DNA of 64,000 bases from Ectobius pallidus (GCA_964059195.1 CAXKWD010000002.1:168646559-168710558), one strand, 5' to 3'. Positions 20,289 through 32,712 are shown, numbered from the stretch's first letter. Numbers and translations are program-made. The notes: generated from the letters alone by a model not told the origin.

Positions 20289-23200
20289 TCTATATTAATA
20301 AAAGGAAGTGTCTGTCCTCCGTCTGTCCTTCTGTCTGTCCGCGATGCCCAGCGAAATCTACTGAACGCAGAGATCTGAAATTTTATACATAGGCGGACTA
20401 AAGGGTCGGAATGTGCACCTCGAAGCCGGAATTTTAATTTTCGCTTTAGTTCGTGAGTTATGAGTGAAAAACGGGCAGAAAACGTGTATTTATTCCGTTT
20501 TCGAAGCATGAGTTTTCAGTAATACAAATCAATTACACTAGGCTTTGGCTATTTTTGTCAAACCTTCGACATAAAAGCATCGCGATCTCTTGAATGTTGT
20601 AGCTCACGCTGGTCGATTCATTTGTTTTTAATGTCAAGGCACGCAAACATAATGTGAAATTTTCAACCTACACCGAAGAGGATTATTATTATTATTATTA
20701 TAGGGATAATCAATATTAGCCTAAATATGGTCAAACGTTGTTCGATTTGGACGAAACTCACTATACAGGGGTTTTCTGGGCCAAGGAACTCGAATCTGAG
20801 GTCGCTTTTACCAGGTGACGCTATCTAATCGTGATATGTAGTCCACACGATTTAGGTGTTAATATAATGATTTAACTATTATGCACTTAATTTTTAATTT
20901 TTGGAATAATTATCGCGGGGGAAGCCGCGGGCACATGTTATCTTATAATAATAAAAGGACGTGTTTTCTGTCTGTCCGCGATGCCCAGCGAAATCTACTG
21001 AACGCAGAGATCTGAAATTTTAAACATAGATGGACTGAAAGGTGGGCGAATGCACCTCGAAGCCGGATTTTTAATTTTAGCTTTCGTTCGCGAGTTATGA
21101 GTGAAAAACTGGCAGAAAACGTGATTTTAGCGCTGTCGAAGCATCAGATTTCAGTAATACATTTCAATGTCAAATCAATTGCAGTTGGCTTTGGCTATTT
21201 TTGTCATACTGTGGTAATAAAAGCATCGCGATCGCTAGAATGTTGTAAGCCCACGCTGGTCGATTCATTTGTTTAGAATGTCAAGGCCCGTAGACAAATG
21301 AAATTTTCAACCTACACGGAAGAGGGATAATCAACATAGACCTAAATATGGTTAAACATCGTTCGATTTGGACGAAACTCACTATACAGGGATTTTCTGG
21401 ACAAAGGAACTCGAATCTGAGGTCGCTTTTACCAGGCGGCGCTATCTAATCGTGACATGTAGTCCACGTGATTTAGGTGTTAATAAATATAATGATTTAA
21501 CTATTATGATCTTAATTTTTAATTCTTGAAATAATTATCGCGGGCGATCGCTTGATTTTGTAAGTCCATCCTGGACGATTCATTAGTTTAGAATATCAAG
21601 GCCCGAAGACATGTGAAATTTTCAACCTACACGGAAGAGGGATAATCAATATAGGCCTAAATATGGTCAAACATTGATTCGATTTGGACGAAACTCACTA
21701 TACAGGGGTATTCTGGGCCAAGGAACTCGAATTTGACGTCGCTTTTACCAGGTGACGCTATCTAATCGTGGTATGTAGTCCACGTGATTTAGGTGTTAAT
21801 ATAATGATTTAACTATTATGCACTTAATTTTTAATTTTTGGAATAATTATCGCGGGGGAAGCCGCGGGCACATGTTATCTTATAATAATAAAAGGACGTG
21901 TTTTCTGTCTGTCCGCGATGCCCAGCGAAATCTACTGAACGCAGAGATCTGAAATTTTAAACATAGATGGACTGAAAGGTGGGCGAATGCACCTCGAAGC
22001 CGGATTTTTAATTTTAGCTTTCGTTCGCGAGTTATGAGTGAAAAACTGGCAGAAAACGTGATTTTAGCGCTGTCGAAGCATCAGATTTCAGTAATACATT
22101 TCAATGTCAAATCAATTGCAGTTGGCTTTGGCTATTTTTGTCATACTGTGGTAATAAAAGCATCGCGATCGCTAGAATGTTGTAAGCCCACGCTGGTCGA
22201 TTCATTTGTTTAGAATGTCAAGGCCCGTAGACAAATGAAATTTTCAACCTACACGGAAGAGGGATAATCAACATAGACCTAAATATGGTTAAACATCGTT
22301 CGATTTGGACGAAACTCACTATACAGGGATTTTCTGGACAAAGGAACTCGAATCTGAGGTCGCTTTTACCAGGCGGCGCTATCTAATCGTGACATGTAGT
22401 CCACGTGATTTAGGTGTTAATAAATATAATGATTTAACTATTATGATCTTAATTTTTAATTCTTGAAATAATTATCGCGGGCGATCGCTTGATTTTGTAA
22501 GTCCATCCTGGACGATTCATTAGTTTAGAATATCAAGGCCCGAAGACATGTGAAATTTTCAACCTACACGGAAGAGGGATAATCAATATAGGCCTAAATA
22601 TGGTCAAACATTGATTCGATTTGGACGAAACTCACTATACAGGGGTATTCTGGGCCAAGGAACTCGAATTTGACGTCGCTTTTACCAGGTGACGCTATCT
22701 AATCGTGGTATGTAGTCCACGTGATTTAGGTGTTAATAAATATAATGATTTAACTATTATGCTCTTAATTTTTAATTTTTGAAATAATTATTTCGCCCGC
22801 GGGCACATGCTGTTTGTCTGTCTGTCCGCGATGCCCATCGAAATCTACTGAACGCAGAGATCTGAAATTTTAAAGATAGATGGACTGAAAGGTGGGCGAA
22901 TGCCCCTCGAAGCCGAATTTTTAATTTTAGCTTTCGTTCGCGAGTTATAAGTGAAAAACTGGCAGAAAACGTGATTTTAGCGCTGTCGAAGCATCAGATT
23001 TCAGTAATACATTTCAATGTCAAATCAATTGCAGTTAGCTTTGGCTATTTTTGTCATACCGTGGAAATAAAAGCATCGCGATCGCTTGAATGTTGTCGAT
23101 TCATTTGTTTAGAATGTCAAGGCCCGTAGACATGAAATTTTCAACCTACACGGAAGAGGGATAATCAACATAGACCTAAATATGGTTAAACATCGTTCGA

Positions 23201-24030
23201 TTTGGACGAAACTCACTATACAGGGATTTTCTGGGCCAAGGAACTCGAATCTGAGATCGCCTTTACCAGGTGACGCTATCTAATCGTGATATGTAGTCCA
23301 CGTGATTTAGGTGTTAATAAATATAATGATTTAACTAGGCCCTATTAGGGTTATGCTTTTAATTTTTAATTTTTTAAATAATTATCGCGGGCGAAGCCGC
23401 GGGCACATGCTATCTTAAAATAATAAAAGGACGTATTTGTCTGTCTGTCCACGATGCCCAGCGAAATCTACTGAACGCAGAGATCTGAAATTTTAAACAT
23501 AGATGGTCTGAAAGGTGGGCGAATGCGCATCGAAGCCGGATTTTTAATTTTAGCTTTCGTTCGCAAGTTGTGAGTGAAAAACTGGCAGAAAACGTGATTT
23601 TAGCGCTGTTGAAGCATCAGATTTCAGTAATACATTTCAATGTCAAATCAATTGCAGTTGGCTTTGGCTATTTTTGTCATACCGTGGTAATAAAAGCATC
23701 GCGATCGCTAGATTGTTGTAAGCCCACGCTGGTCGATTCATTTGTTTAGAATGTCAAGGCCCGTAGACATATGAAATTTTCAACCTACACGGAAGAGGGA
23801 TAGGCCTATATATGGTCAAACATTGTTCGATTTGGACGAAACTCACTGTACAGGGGTATTCTGGGCCAAGGAAATCGAATCTGAGGTCGCTTTTACCAGG
23901 CGACGCTATCTAATCGTGGTATGTAGTCCACGTGATTTAGGTGTTAATAAATATAATGATTTAACTATTATGCTCTTAATTTTTAATTTTTGAAATAATT
24001 ATCGCGGGCGAAGCCGCGGGCACATGCTAG
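20289..24030 (+). mobile_element. Tandem array of five non-autonomous Helitron units
   Basis: Units run head to tail: 20289-20940, 20941-21877, 21878-22810, 22811-23412 and 23413-24030. The first starts TCTATATTAATAAAAGG after host A (20288). The last ends with hairpin CGCGGGCGAAGCCGCGGGC and CTAG (24027-24030) before host T. Internal junctions join a TTA, CTA or similar end directly to TCTTATAATAATAAAAGG. One A/T target for the whole array suggests a single insertion of a multimer, as expected from rolling-circle transposition. No Rep/helicase frame is present. Confidence 0.8.
20941..22734 (+). repeat. 937-bp tandem duplication inside the Helitron array
   Basis: Positions 20941-21797 and 21878-22734 are essentially identical by eye, offset by exactly 937. 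The copies diverge at about 22735. Each unit contains an extra, second copy of the Helitron 3' half, joined through GCGATCGC (21545 and 22482). Confidence 0.85.
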
Positions 24031-25084
24031 TATATAAATATAATAACATTAATAATAATGATGATAATCACAATGTTCATTTATCTCATGAGACAATGAC
24101 CAATAAGATGTAAGGTTATGTAAAACTTAAACCAATCACGCTGCCTAACGCCTTATTTTTATCCTTTATTCTTATCGCACTTGCGTTCAATATTGTTTTT
24201 GTATGTCAATGTCGTGGCATGTACTGAAATATTTTTATAGCTTCTCAATACTTTCATTATGTAAGTAGGCTTAAAATGTTCTTCATTTTAAATTTAGGCC
24301 TATGAAATGTTGTTGGGGTGACATGCGGCACACCCTCGTTTTAAACCACGAGCCACTAGCCACTGGCATTAACGCCAATGATTATGATGAAGATGAAATA
24401 TAAATCCAGGTCTGGATTGTCTCGAAATAAAATCGATAAAACCCGGACCTATTAATTTATTACCTATGACTATTTAGCACAAGTCAGATACTAATCCAGT
24501 ATAAGAATATGTGGAATTTCAACCAAACGCAAGTGTCTATCTTCATGAATTTATCGTTTTATTTTTATCACTACCTATAGTACCTATGGTACGGGCAGAG
24601 GAAGTAAAAATATCCTAGTGCATTAATTTGGTAGGCCTAAACTTTAAAAAAACCACAACAACGATAAAAAATGTGGCGTTGCAATTTTTCATGCTTTTAC
24701 AATACGTGTTATCGTAAGTGAGGTGATTAGTCGCCTACAGCTAAAAACACTTAATGCTAGTGGAAGCAATAAATATAGCTGACCTCTAAAACGTCTTTAC
24801 AGATTAATTAGTCAATCAGCAGTCTTGAATTTGAAAATATTACTCTTCCCCAGGCAATGCTTACTGAAATGACCAATTAATGACCGCTGTCTTTAAGCCA
24901 TCTGCTTAATGTGGAATTTAAGCACATAAGCTTACATACTGCATTCCAAAATTCTGTCGATTGTGTGGAATTATGGCCGACGAAAATCCAACATTTCCTC
25001 TATGTAAAACAGAATACTGACATTCACAAAATCTAAGATTTCCGTCGGCACACTATTAACTATAAAAACTTAAAAAATAAAATA
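24031..25084. other. No recognised gene
   Basis: AT-rich sequence without a frame, tRNA-like box or clear repeat end that I can support. TAGGCCTA octamers occur at about 24295 and 24642. Confidence 0.4.
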
Positions 25085-25165
25085 AAAACGGGCGTCCGCA
25101 GAAATTTTGTCAGGGGTGCCGCAAATGAACAAATTGCTGCCACCATTATTATTACTACAACCACT

Positions 25166-25199
<34 letters not shown>

Positions 25200-25399
25200 T
25201 ACTACTACTACTATGCACATCCTTGATTACAATAAAATGTTACCTTCATTACAATAAAATGTTTGACTAGAAGTAGGCCTAATTATTTCAACATGTTCAT
25301 ATGTAAGGTTACAACTCGTTTTTGACCATACATGCTAACTGAATATGGAAACTTAAGCATCTACCCTGCCCCCTCCCCCGCCTTCCGGACGCCCATGCA
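25085..25399. mobile_element. Degenerate hAT-like MITE
   Basis: The left end GGGCGTCCGCAGAA and the right end, read inward, TGGGCGTCCGGAAGG form imperfect inverted termini. The inside contains an ATT/ACT microsatellite at 25168-25213. No convincing target duplication survives. Confidence 0.4.
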
Positions 25400-26169
25400 A
25401 AGAAGGTATTAAAGTACTAAGGGATAGTAGCAGTGAGGTGAGCATTTAAAGATCTATTTACACTTAGCAGTGTAATCCCACTGTCCGTAATCTCACAGTG
25501 ATTTCCATTCACACTGTAACATGACATGACAGACACCAGTGTTTTCTATAGTAATAAATTAAGTTTAACTTTGAAAAGCCAGTGACACGGCCGTGCTCTC
25601 CCCCCCCCCCTCTCGCAGCCGCGCGTGCAGCTTCCTATGTGCGCATGCACACAACAAACACCACGCCACTGAACTGTGAACTGTGAACTGTGATTTTTGT
25701 ATCTTTTTCATAAACTGGGGGATGGCTGCTGAGATTAAGCTTAAGGATTAGGCCTATATATTGTCCAAGTATAAAGAAAGAATTAAAGAGAAAAGGACTT
25801 ATTATATTATATGTTATCGATACTATCAGCATCAAATAGGGGATGCTGCAGTTCTACAATGCCTATACACGAGCCGCCACTGATAGGTTTCTTTGTTGTA
25901 GGTTTACTGTACTGCACAACCGCTACCTATCTCAGATGCCTACAAGGGTTGGCAAAGGCAGTAAACATGGGAAGTGGCGCTTTCAGAATGTGGGCTTCCT
26001 CCACATCAAGAGGCAAATACAGGAAAGGAATATACTTAACCTTGACTATGAAATGGAAAAATGTATAAGGAATGGAAATAAGCCAAATTATGTATCACAA
26101 TCGAAAATTAAATAAAATAAAGAAGCCACTAACATCCTTCGCAAAAAAATACAGTACTTAGATGTAATG
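25400..26169. other. No recognised gene; two overlapping weak frames
   Basis: Overlapping frames at 25811-26068 and 25843-26115 match nothing I know. The phrase GAGCCGCCACTG at 25870-25881 resembles the hAT-type terminus at 39487-39498, so part may be transposon remains. A poly-C tract lies at about 25602-25611. Confidence 0.35.
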
Positions 26170-26475
26170 TTTTACATTAACCTACGAATTGTGCATGACA
26201 TTTTACAAATAACCTGCGAATTTTCACGACATTTTACAGCTACTCGCGAATTTTCCTAACAGTTTTCACCTATCTATGAATTTGCATGTCACTTTAATCT
26301 ACTTGCTAATTTGAATATTTTACATAGACTCACGAACTTGCATGATACTTTACATCGACCTGGAAATTTGCATGATATTTATTATTTACATATATTTGCC
26401 AATTTGCATTATACTCTACACCCACTCCCTAATTATTATTATACGTAACACATATTCGCTAATTTTCATGACTTG
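26170..26475. repeat. Degenerate 31-bp tandem repeat
   Basis: About nine diverged units of roughly 25-36 bases, consensus near GAATTTGCATGACATTTTAC followed by about ten bases ending in CG. No coding frame runs through it. Divergence between units is high, so the array is old. Confidence 0.65.
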
Positions 26476-26664
26476 TTTCGCATTCTGAATTTAATATCTT
26501 ATAACTTAAATTTCATATTTGGACAGCCGTAGTAAATCAAGCTATTCAAATTCTTTTCTCAAAAATTGTAAATACATTCAGCCAAGAAGATACTTTACTG
26601 AGTGCTGTCCACGTCTCTAGCAATGAGTGTGAAGGAAAATGGTAACTACAATATATTATGGCCT

Positions 26665-26795
26665 ACTAGGCCCACGCGCCCACATGCAATTTTTAGTTGT
26701 ACAACTAAACAGTCGGCTGTAGCCATTCTGACCCCATATATGCACCAAACAGTTGCGCAATCGAAATGTGCTCCCACATGCAATTATTAGCAATT
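26665..26795 (+). repeat. Left half of a widely spaced inverted repeat pair
   Basis: CGCCCACATGCAATTTTTAG at about 26677, followed by TTGTACAACT and CAGTCGGC, is the inverted counterpart of 29315-29405. A second, related block (CCCACATGCAATTATTAG) is at about 26772. These look like terminal and subterminal repeats of a DNA transposon of about 2.7 kb. Confidence 0.45.
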
Positions 26796-26984
26796 ACTAT
26801 GTTGGATGAGGTAGCTTGTGTTTGTGCACTTGAACTGAAGAGAAAAAATGTCAACAATGGGTTCCTATAATTTATACAAAAACTTAAGATGTCACCCCAA
26901 AAAACTCCTCAACTATTATCGAATGAGTTTAAATAATTTTGATAGAGTTCTGAGGTACTTTGAGTTCTATTGTCAATGGCAATA
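26796..26984. other. Between inverted repeat and LINE 3' end; no gene
   Basis: No frame or repeat end recognised. Confidence 0.3.
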
Positions 26985-27171
26985 GTCAATTCCTAAGCAA
27001 GCTAAAAAGATATGATCTATTTTATGGAATCTGGAGGTTCATTGCCGTGCTTACCTGAGCCAGCCATTCAACCCTATTCTGGGCTAACTCCATCCAACCA
27101 TCCCTCGCAAATCCGTCTTCCCTTAAATGTAGCCTAATATTGTGGTCTCACCTATGTCTGGATCTTCCAAG

Positions 27172-27418
27172 CATAGGCGTACCGAGGGGGGGGGGGTTTG
27201 AACCCCCCCATTGATTAAAAAAGGGAAAATTGTACTATTTATTTCATTATTGTGATATGTCACCTTTTTAAAAAATCTGCTTATAAAATACTTAATATGA
27301 GTTTAAAGCGTGGGAAGCTTAAAACTCGTTATTGTGCATCTTAATTTTTAAAATTTTCCGGGGGGAGGACCCCGGAACCCCCCCTCTCCAGATGTTATAA
27401 CCCCTGGTTACGCCTATG
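27172..27418. mobile_element. hAT-type MITE with 8-bp TSD, inside the LINE
   Basis: Inverted ends CATAGGCGTACC and, reading inward from the right, CATAGGCGTAACC. The 8-bp duplication CTTCCAAG flanks it (27164-27171 and 27419-27426). The interior carries G-rich and C-rich runs next to both ends. It has no coding capacity. Confidence 0.8.
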
Positions 27419-27732
27419 CTTCCAAGTGGTATTTTGACTATTTTCCATTCGTTTCTCTCAGTCAGTATTTTTTAGTTATGTCTTTCCTCCCCCGTGCGGA
27501 CAACATATCTAGCCCATTTCACCCTCCTTGATATAAAAACCCTTACTATATCGAGTGAAAACTACAGGTTATGAAGCTCGTCGTTATGCAGCTTTCTCCA
27601 GTCACCATTTTCATCTTTCTTAGACCCAAATATTTTCCTAAGCACCCTGTTTTCGAACACACTCAGATTATGTTCTTCCCGAAGAGTAAGCGATCATGTG
27701 TCACACCCATATAATACAAAAAAAGTTATTCC

Positions 27733-27937
27733 TCAGGTTCGCGAGCGACCCCTGGTGATCCCGTAAGGGGATATTCTCAGCGTACTACCTACTTAAACCT
27801 AAGGACACACACACACCCAGTCCTGAACCCGGGAAAGGAATTTTTCACTACTGAAAAATCCCTGACCCCGCCGGGAATCGAACCCGGGCCGCCGGAGTGG
27901 AAGGCAGGCGCGCTACCGACTCACCCACACAACCGGC
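27733..27937 (-). mobile_element. tRNA-derived SINE inside the LINE
   Basis: The minus strand starts GGTTGTGTGGGTGAGTCGGT, has box A and a perfect box B (GGGTTCGATTCCC), then a body with a GTGTGTGTGTCC stretch. It sits between the conserved blocks of the decayed reverse transcriptase. The duplicated target is not clear. Confidence 0.75.
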
Positions 27938-28990
27938 AGGATAAATGTTATAAATTTTTAGTTTTGATTTCTGGACAGAAAACAAGAAGATAACAATATT
28001 TGTAATTATTGCTCCCAGGTATTTGAATTTCTCTACTTGTTCGAACGATTTATCGGCTATTCTAATAATTTACAGCGCATTCTTTTGTCGTTTCATGACC
28101 GTATACTTGGTTGTTTTCTGCATTAATTTCCAATCCGAAATTCCTGCAGGCATCGAAAAGACTTTCTGCATTTCTCTCGATTGTCATCACCCAACAGACA
28201 AACGTCATCTGCATGAGTTAAAATCGGGCGATTGCCATTTAATTCTAGGTCTACCTTGTTTTTTCTTATATAGATTTTCCTACCTTGACTCTGCTATAGG
28301 TTTCATTTAGACACATTTCGATGAGGCTAACTTCTTTGGTATCCCAAACTCAATTAGGTATTGTACAATTTTCTCTCCTACCTGAATCATACGCTTTCTT
28401 AAAATCTATGTATAGCTAGTGAACAAACTTATTATAGTCCCACTTTTTCTCCAAGATTTGGCGGATACAAAATATATGATCAATGGTAGATACATTTCGC
28501 TTAATCCACAGTGGTGATCTCCAATGATTTCGTCTTCATATGGGGTTAATCTTGACGGAAGTATATTAGACAAATTTTTGTATGATGTTATAAGAGAGAG
28601 AAATTCCTTGATAGATATTAGGCCTACATTCGGCCCTCCCTTTTTATGAATCTTTTTTTCTATTCCTTTGGCAATTCTTCCTTTCTCCAAATCATAAGAA
28701 TGAGTTTATGGATTTCTGAGTTTAATCTATCCCCGCCTGCTTTCATTAATTGTGCTGGAATTCGTTCAACGCCTGGTGATTTGTGTGTGTTGTTTTTTTA
28801 TTTATATTATTATTATTATTATTATTTAGTTTATCTATAACTGTTTCTAAGTTACTTCTGTTAGTGTCTGCTCGTCAACCAACGGCTCTGTTGTGAATAT
28901 TTCACTTTCTACACTTTGTACATTTAATAATTGATTAAAGAAATGTTTCCACTTATTCAAAATATTACATGGAGCCGCGAGTAATCAGTG

Positions 28991-29320
28991 CCATCCTTGT
29001 CCTGAATTATGTTTGTTCTAGGCTGAAAACCTTTCTTGAACTCATTTATTCCCTTGTAGAGATACCAACACACCAACATTTTTGTCTTTACTATTTTCTT
29101 CTAATTCATTTACGTTGTCTTAGAGATACTTTCTTTGTTCTAATGGTTCTCGTTTAGCATTGTTGAGATATTCGACAGTAGTTTCATTCGGATTCTGCAT
29201 GTGCATGTCGGTTACGCGTGGCCTTATACACGTATAAATATGTGTATTACATCACTAAAAGAGTTGCATCAAGTTTGTAGCATATCACAAACTTTTTAAT
29301 CGGCCGACTAAATGATTGCA
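28991..29320. other. No recognised gene
   Basis: Only short frames occur (for example 28969-29157), without a recognised motif. It may contain more of the decayed LINE 5' part. Confidence 0.3.
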
Positions 29321-29407
29321 TGTGAGCGCACTCTCATTACATTTCATGGTTCTCACTCATGCAACTTTTCAGTTGCGCAACTAAAAATTGCACGTGGGCG
29401 CATAGCC
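29315..29407 (-). repeat. Right half of the widely spaced inverted repeat pair
   Basis: GTTGCGCAACTAAAAATTGC and the following ACGTGGGCGC pair with 26677-26710. The inner block GATTGCATGTGAGCGC near 29314 pairs with the one near 26772. No terminal target duplication was found. Confidence 0.45.
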
Positions 29408-30737
29408 TTAAAAGCGCCCTATAATGCGTGTTTGTAACCGAATTCCTCCGAGCCCCTATGTCCTAGAGGTCTGAAATTTTCACCATACGTTCTCTGTGAC
29501 CCGGGGAGTGTCTACTAGAAAAGTTTATCCTGATAACACAGTCGGTTCGGTAAAAGTTTAATTTGTTGTGTGATTTTGGTATTGACAGTAGGTTTTGTCA
29601 TTTTTTGTGCCGCAACCATGTATCCATGGTATGGATAGTGTTTTGTCATTATTTTTATTATTTTCTTTCTGTAGTCTTTACATAGTCTCCTGTCACCTGC
29701 GAGGTCATCCGGGCTATGTTTTACAGAGCTCTCCCTTGATTCAACCAATCAGAAGGCACCGTAATAAAGTTACGTCTGATGTTTCGAGCAAACAGCCAAT
29801 TATAAGCGTCTTATGGAGACAACCTCAGTCTTTGCCAAGCATGCGTTCCAAGCGGGCCATGTACATAAGCCATGATGTTAAAAATGCAATTAAGTGTTAC
29901 AATCGGCTCGGTCAAAATTTTAATTTTGGTTATGGTTAAGTTACTAGATGTGCTTTATGCAGTGCTGTGCAGTCATGGTATAGGTTCATACAGTGTACTC
30001 TATCGGCGGTGTTTCTAAATTGTAGCGTTGTGAGCGCATCAATGATTCTTGTTTCGGAACCTCAGTGCTGTATCGGTAAAATTCACTTAATAGTAAAATT
30101 ATTATCTTCCCAGCCCGTGTAATCGGCTTAATCATCTAATGAAGATAGAGGTTTCACTAGTGTAAATCGCGTGTTCATCCTGTCACAAATAATTAATACC
30201 AACTCGCCGCCACTTCCATCACCGTAACTAACTATGCCAACATACAAGCTAGGGTCGCTTGTCAAAGAGCTCTCTTAAAATCGCATTATTCTTATATGCT
30301 GATGTTAAATAGCGAATCTGAAAAGTCAAGAAGAGGACATTGCAGGTCTTGACAGTTCCAACTAAATATGAATAGCATATAGCTGAATGGCTTTCGTGTA
30401 ACATTTGCTCAGGACAAATGAAAATTTGCTATGTTTACCGAGAATCATCTGATGTATCAGCTTGTTTGCTATGCTGCCACTTAAGCAAGTATTAAAACAA
30501 AACGCGGAAGTGTAGGTTGTACGTATTCTGCATTTCAACAAAATCTGTTTACGACAATGGTAAACGCTGGAGCTGACGTCCGTTATATGTACGTTTACAA
30601 AATTAGGTTATAGTATTGCTACAAAAATGTTTTTGCTATTATATTCATTATCATCATGATTATCATCACCATAATCGTGTATTAGGCCTATTTATTTATT
30701 ATTTCTTTCTTTATCGTAGTTTTACCTCTCCCTTTTA
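29408..30737. other. No recognised gene
   Basis: A 114-codon frame at 29595-29939 has a hydrophobic N-terminal third but no recognisable domain, and the stretch around it looks repetitive: CAGTCGGTTCGGTAAAAGTT near 29540 and CAATCGGCTCGGTCAAAATT near 29900 are related. I do not call a gene. Confidence 0.35.
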
Positions 30738-31164
30738 GGATTTAAGCGACCCAAGCCGCCCGGGCCTTACAGGGGCCGCGATCTGTCGGGAGAGGGATTA
30801 TCTTTGGATCACATACATACTTTTTTGACCAGACAAGGACAAGGAGGGCCTCCCCGGATGAGTGAGCACCCCGGTGCCGGGGCCACCTCCGAGACAACAC
30901 GAACACATAGGACGAGACACACCATTCACACACACACACACACACACATTCACTCTGAACAAGGCGAGAATGGGATGAAGATGATAATGACGGCCAGATG
31001 ATATGCGGGGACCACAAGGGCCTAAAGTTACCCAAAATTTGTCTCACAGGTGAGGAAAAGCCCCAGAAAAAACCTCACCTAGGTAACTTGTCCCAACCAG
31101 GAATCGAACCCGGTCCCGCTGCATGAGACTAGCGAATGCATCCCCTACGCCACAGCGGTGGACC
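30738..31164 (-). mobile_element. tRNA-derived SINE, long body
   Basis: Minus-strand head with box A (GTGGCGTAGGGG), box B (GGGTTCGATTCC) and a body containing an (AC)n tract (about 30927-30948). The body is GC-rich compared with its surroundings. The apparent frames on both strands (30742-31047 and 30804-31001) are translations of the SINE. Confidence 0.7.
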
Positions 31165-31369
31165 TATTTATTTATTTATTTACTACAATAATTATCTAAT
31201 ATAATATTTTTGAGCTTGTGTTTCCGTGTACATTCAACAAGACAGTGTTCAATTGTGATGTTAATTGAAGGTGGCCTTGCTTGGTTTGCTATAATAGCCT
31301 AGAAAAATCGTTGAAATAGATTTTTTGCAATATTCATTTAATTCGTTTGTTCAGATCTGATTTTCTATA
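31165..31369. other. No recognised gene
   Basis: TTTA simple repeat, then AT-rich sequence. Confidence 0.3.
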
Positions 31370-31734
31370 GGTGGACAGGAAGGGATCATAAATTCATGCC
31401 TAAATGGAAAAATATTGAATGATTTGAACGAAACTACTATGCGAGTTCCCCCCCCCCCGCTAGGAATCTCAAATCTGATGTAGTTTTTGTTTATGCATGA
31501 TTTGGGTAACGTTCGTGAATCTGTGGTGCGTTTCAGTCTGTATATATAGTATACACACTATATTATTTAACGTTATAATTAAAAACAAAATTACGTAATA
31601 AATGCAATCTATGTAAAGCTATGTCAGATTAATAATTGTAATGTTTTAATTATTTTTATGTTAAATAAATTATTTAAATAAAACATCTAGCAATTGAGTA
31701 AATAATCACGGGCGAAGCCCTTGACATCTGCTAG
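31370..31734 (+). mobile_element. Truncated, diverged Helitron
   Basis: Contains decayed versions of the Helitron body (GATTTGAACGAAACTACTATG) and ends with hairpin-like ACGGGCGAAGCCCT and CTAG at 31731-31734 before T. The 5' part is missing or too diverged to recognise. Confidence 0.6.
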
Positions 31735-32340
31735 TATTATAACATTGCATTATTGTTTCTTTTTATTTTAATACACTTCCCTGAAGAGGAGGTTCCCAAA
31801 GAACAAAGTATACAAAACACATAATTTACAGAATAAACATTAACTTTATCTTATTATGTTGCTCACACCTGGGATATTTGTAATGAACATTTCAGGCTCT
31901 CGAGGCTCATAGTTTAAGTTTTTAAAAAATTAACATGAATGTTGGTATGATACTGCTTTCCTCGTAAGCAGAGGTGAATAACCGACGCTTTGTGTAGGTT
32001 TTCTCAAGTACAATTTCTTCTGGCTAATCAATTCTACCTTAAGCTCTTGTGTCAAGGTGGAACGTTGTCCTTCTTACCCAAGATCAGTAAACTATACAGG
32101 TTGCGTATTCCGGGATAGACCAATCGCAGCACTTGAGTGTGTGACGTCACAAGATTCCAGATCTCGCAATTTTCAGATTTTACTCAGTCTAGAAAATCTT
32201 ACACCGCGTGATTAAACTCGTAACCTTTAATTAACCCGTGATCGGATTCCTGTGAAATTTATACAGAAATAATCTACACACATCAGCCCTACTGATGGTT
32301 AAAACAGAGCCTTAAAAAAGCGGATACAAATGTTTTTATT
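31735..32340. other. No recognised gene
   Basis: AT-rich, no open frame or repeat end that I can support. Confidence 0.35.
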
Positions 32341-32712
32341 TCATTTTATAAACATCACCCGTTACACAAAATTCATGGAGGGAGAAGCAAATTTCACTAT
32401 GCGACAATTTTTTGTATTTTTGTGTCCCGAAAAAACTTCAAGCGAGAAAGTTTTAGTGAAATAATTGAATTTTAATACAAATGAAGTTCCAGCCCCATAT
32501 CTCGAATGGTTTACGAGTAATTAAGTGGTAATTATTCCATGCGCTTCAGTGTCAGAGTGATTTGTGACGACCGTGAAATGTTCAGGAAGAAGCATATTTG
32601 ACTATGCGACAATTTTTTTATTTCTGTGACCAGAAAATGATTCAAGCATGTGAGCTTATTTTATTTCTGTGACCAGAAAATGATTCAAGCATGTGAGCTT
32701 TAGGGAAATATT
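32341..32712. repeat. Degenerate direct repeats with a 40-bp tandem duplication
   Basis: The block TTTCTGTGACCAGAAAATGA occurs twice in tandem with a period of about 41 bases (32620-32700). Two longer diverged copies (around 32390 and 32600) share CTATGCGACAATTTTTT. These may be 3' repeats or decayed coding sequence of the LINE that follows. Confidence 0.5.

Larger units (their letters stand above)
26985..28990 (-). pseudogene. Decayed RTE-like LINE reverse transcriptase
   Basis: On the minus strand, translated pieces in shifting frames match an RTE-type reverse transcriptase in order. They include an upstream block ending RIPAQLMKAGG (about 28755), a block with TSYKNLSNILPSRLTPYEDE (about 28570), the catalytic ADD in HADDVCLLGDD (about 28200), then YGCETW-like and VLRKIFG-like blocks (27700-27590). 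It ends in the LGR-type C-terminal region and a 3' UTR shared with 35580-35680. Stops and frameshifts are frequent, so it is dead. It is interrupted by a SINE (27733-27937) and a MITE (27172-27418). Insertion order is therefore LINE first, SINE and MITE later. Confidence 0.7.

Noticed and set aside
30742..31047. Cys/Val-rich frame on the minus strand and its plus-strand partner
   Set aside because: Both are translations of a SINE with an (AC)n tract.
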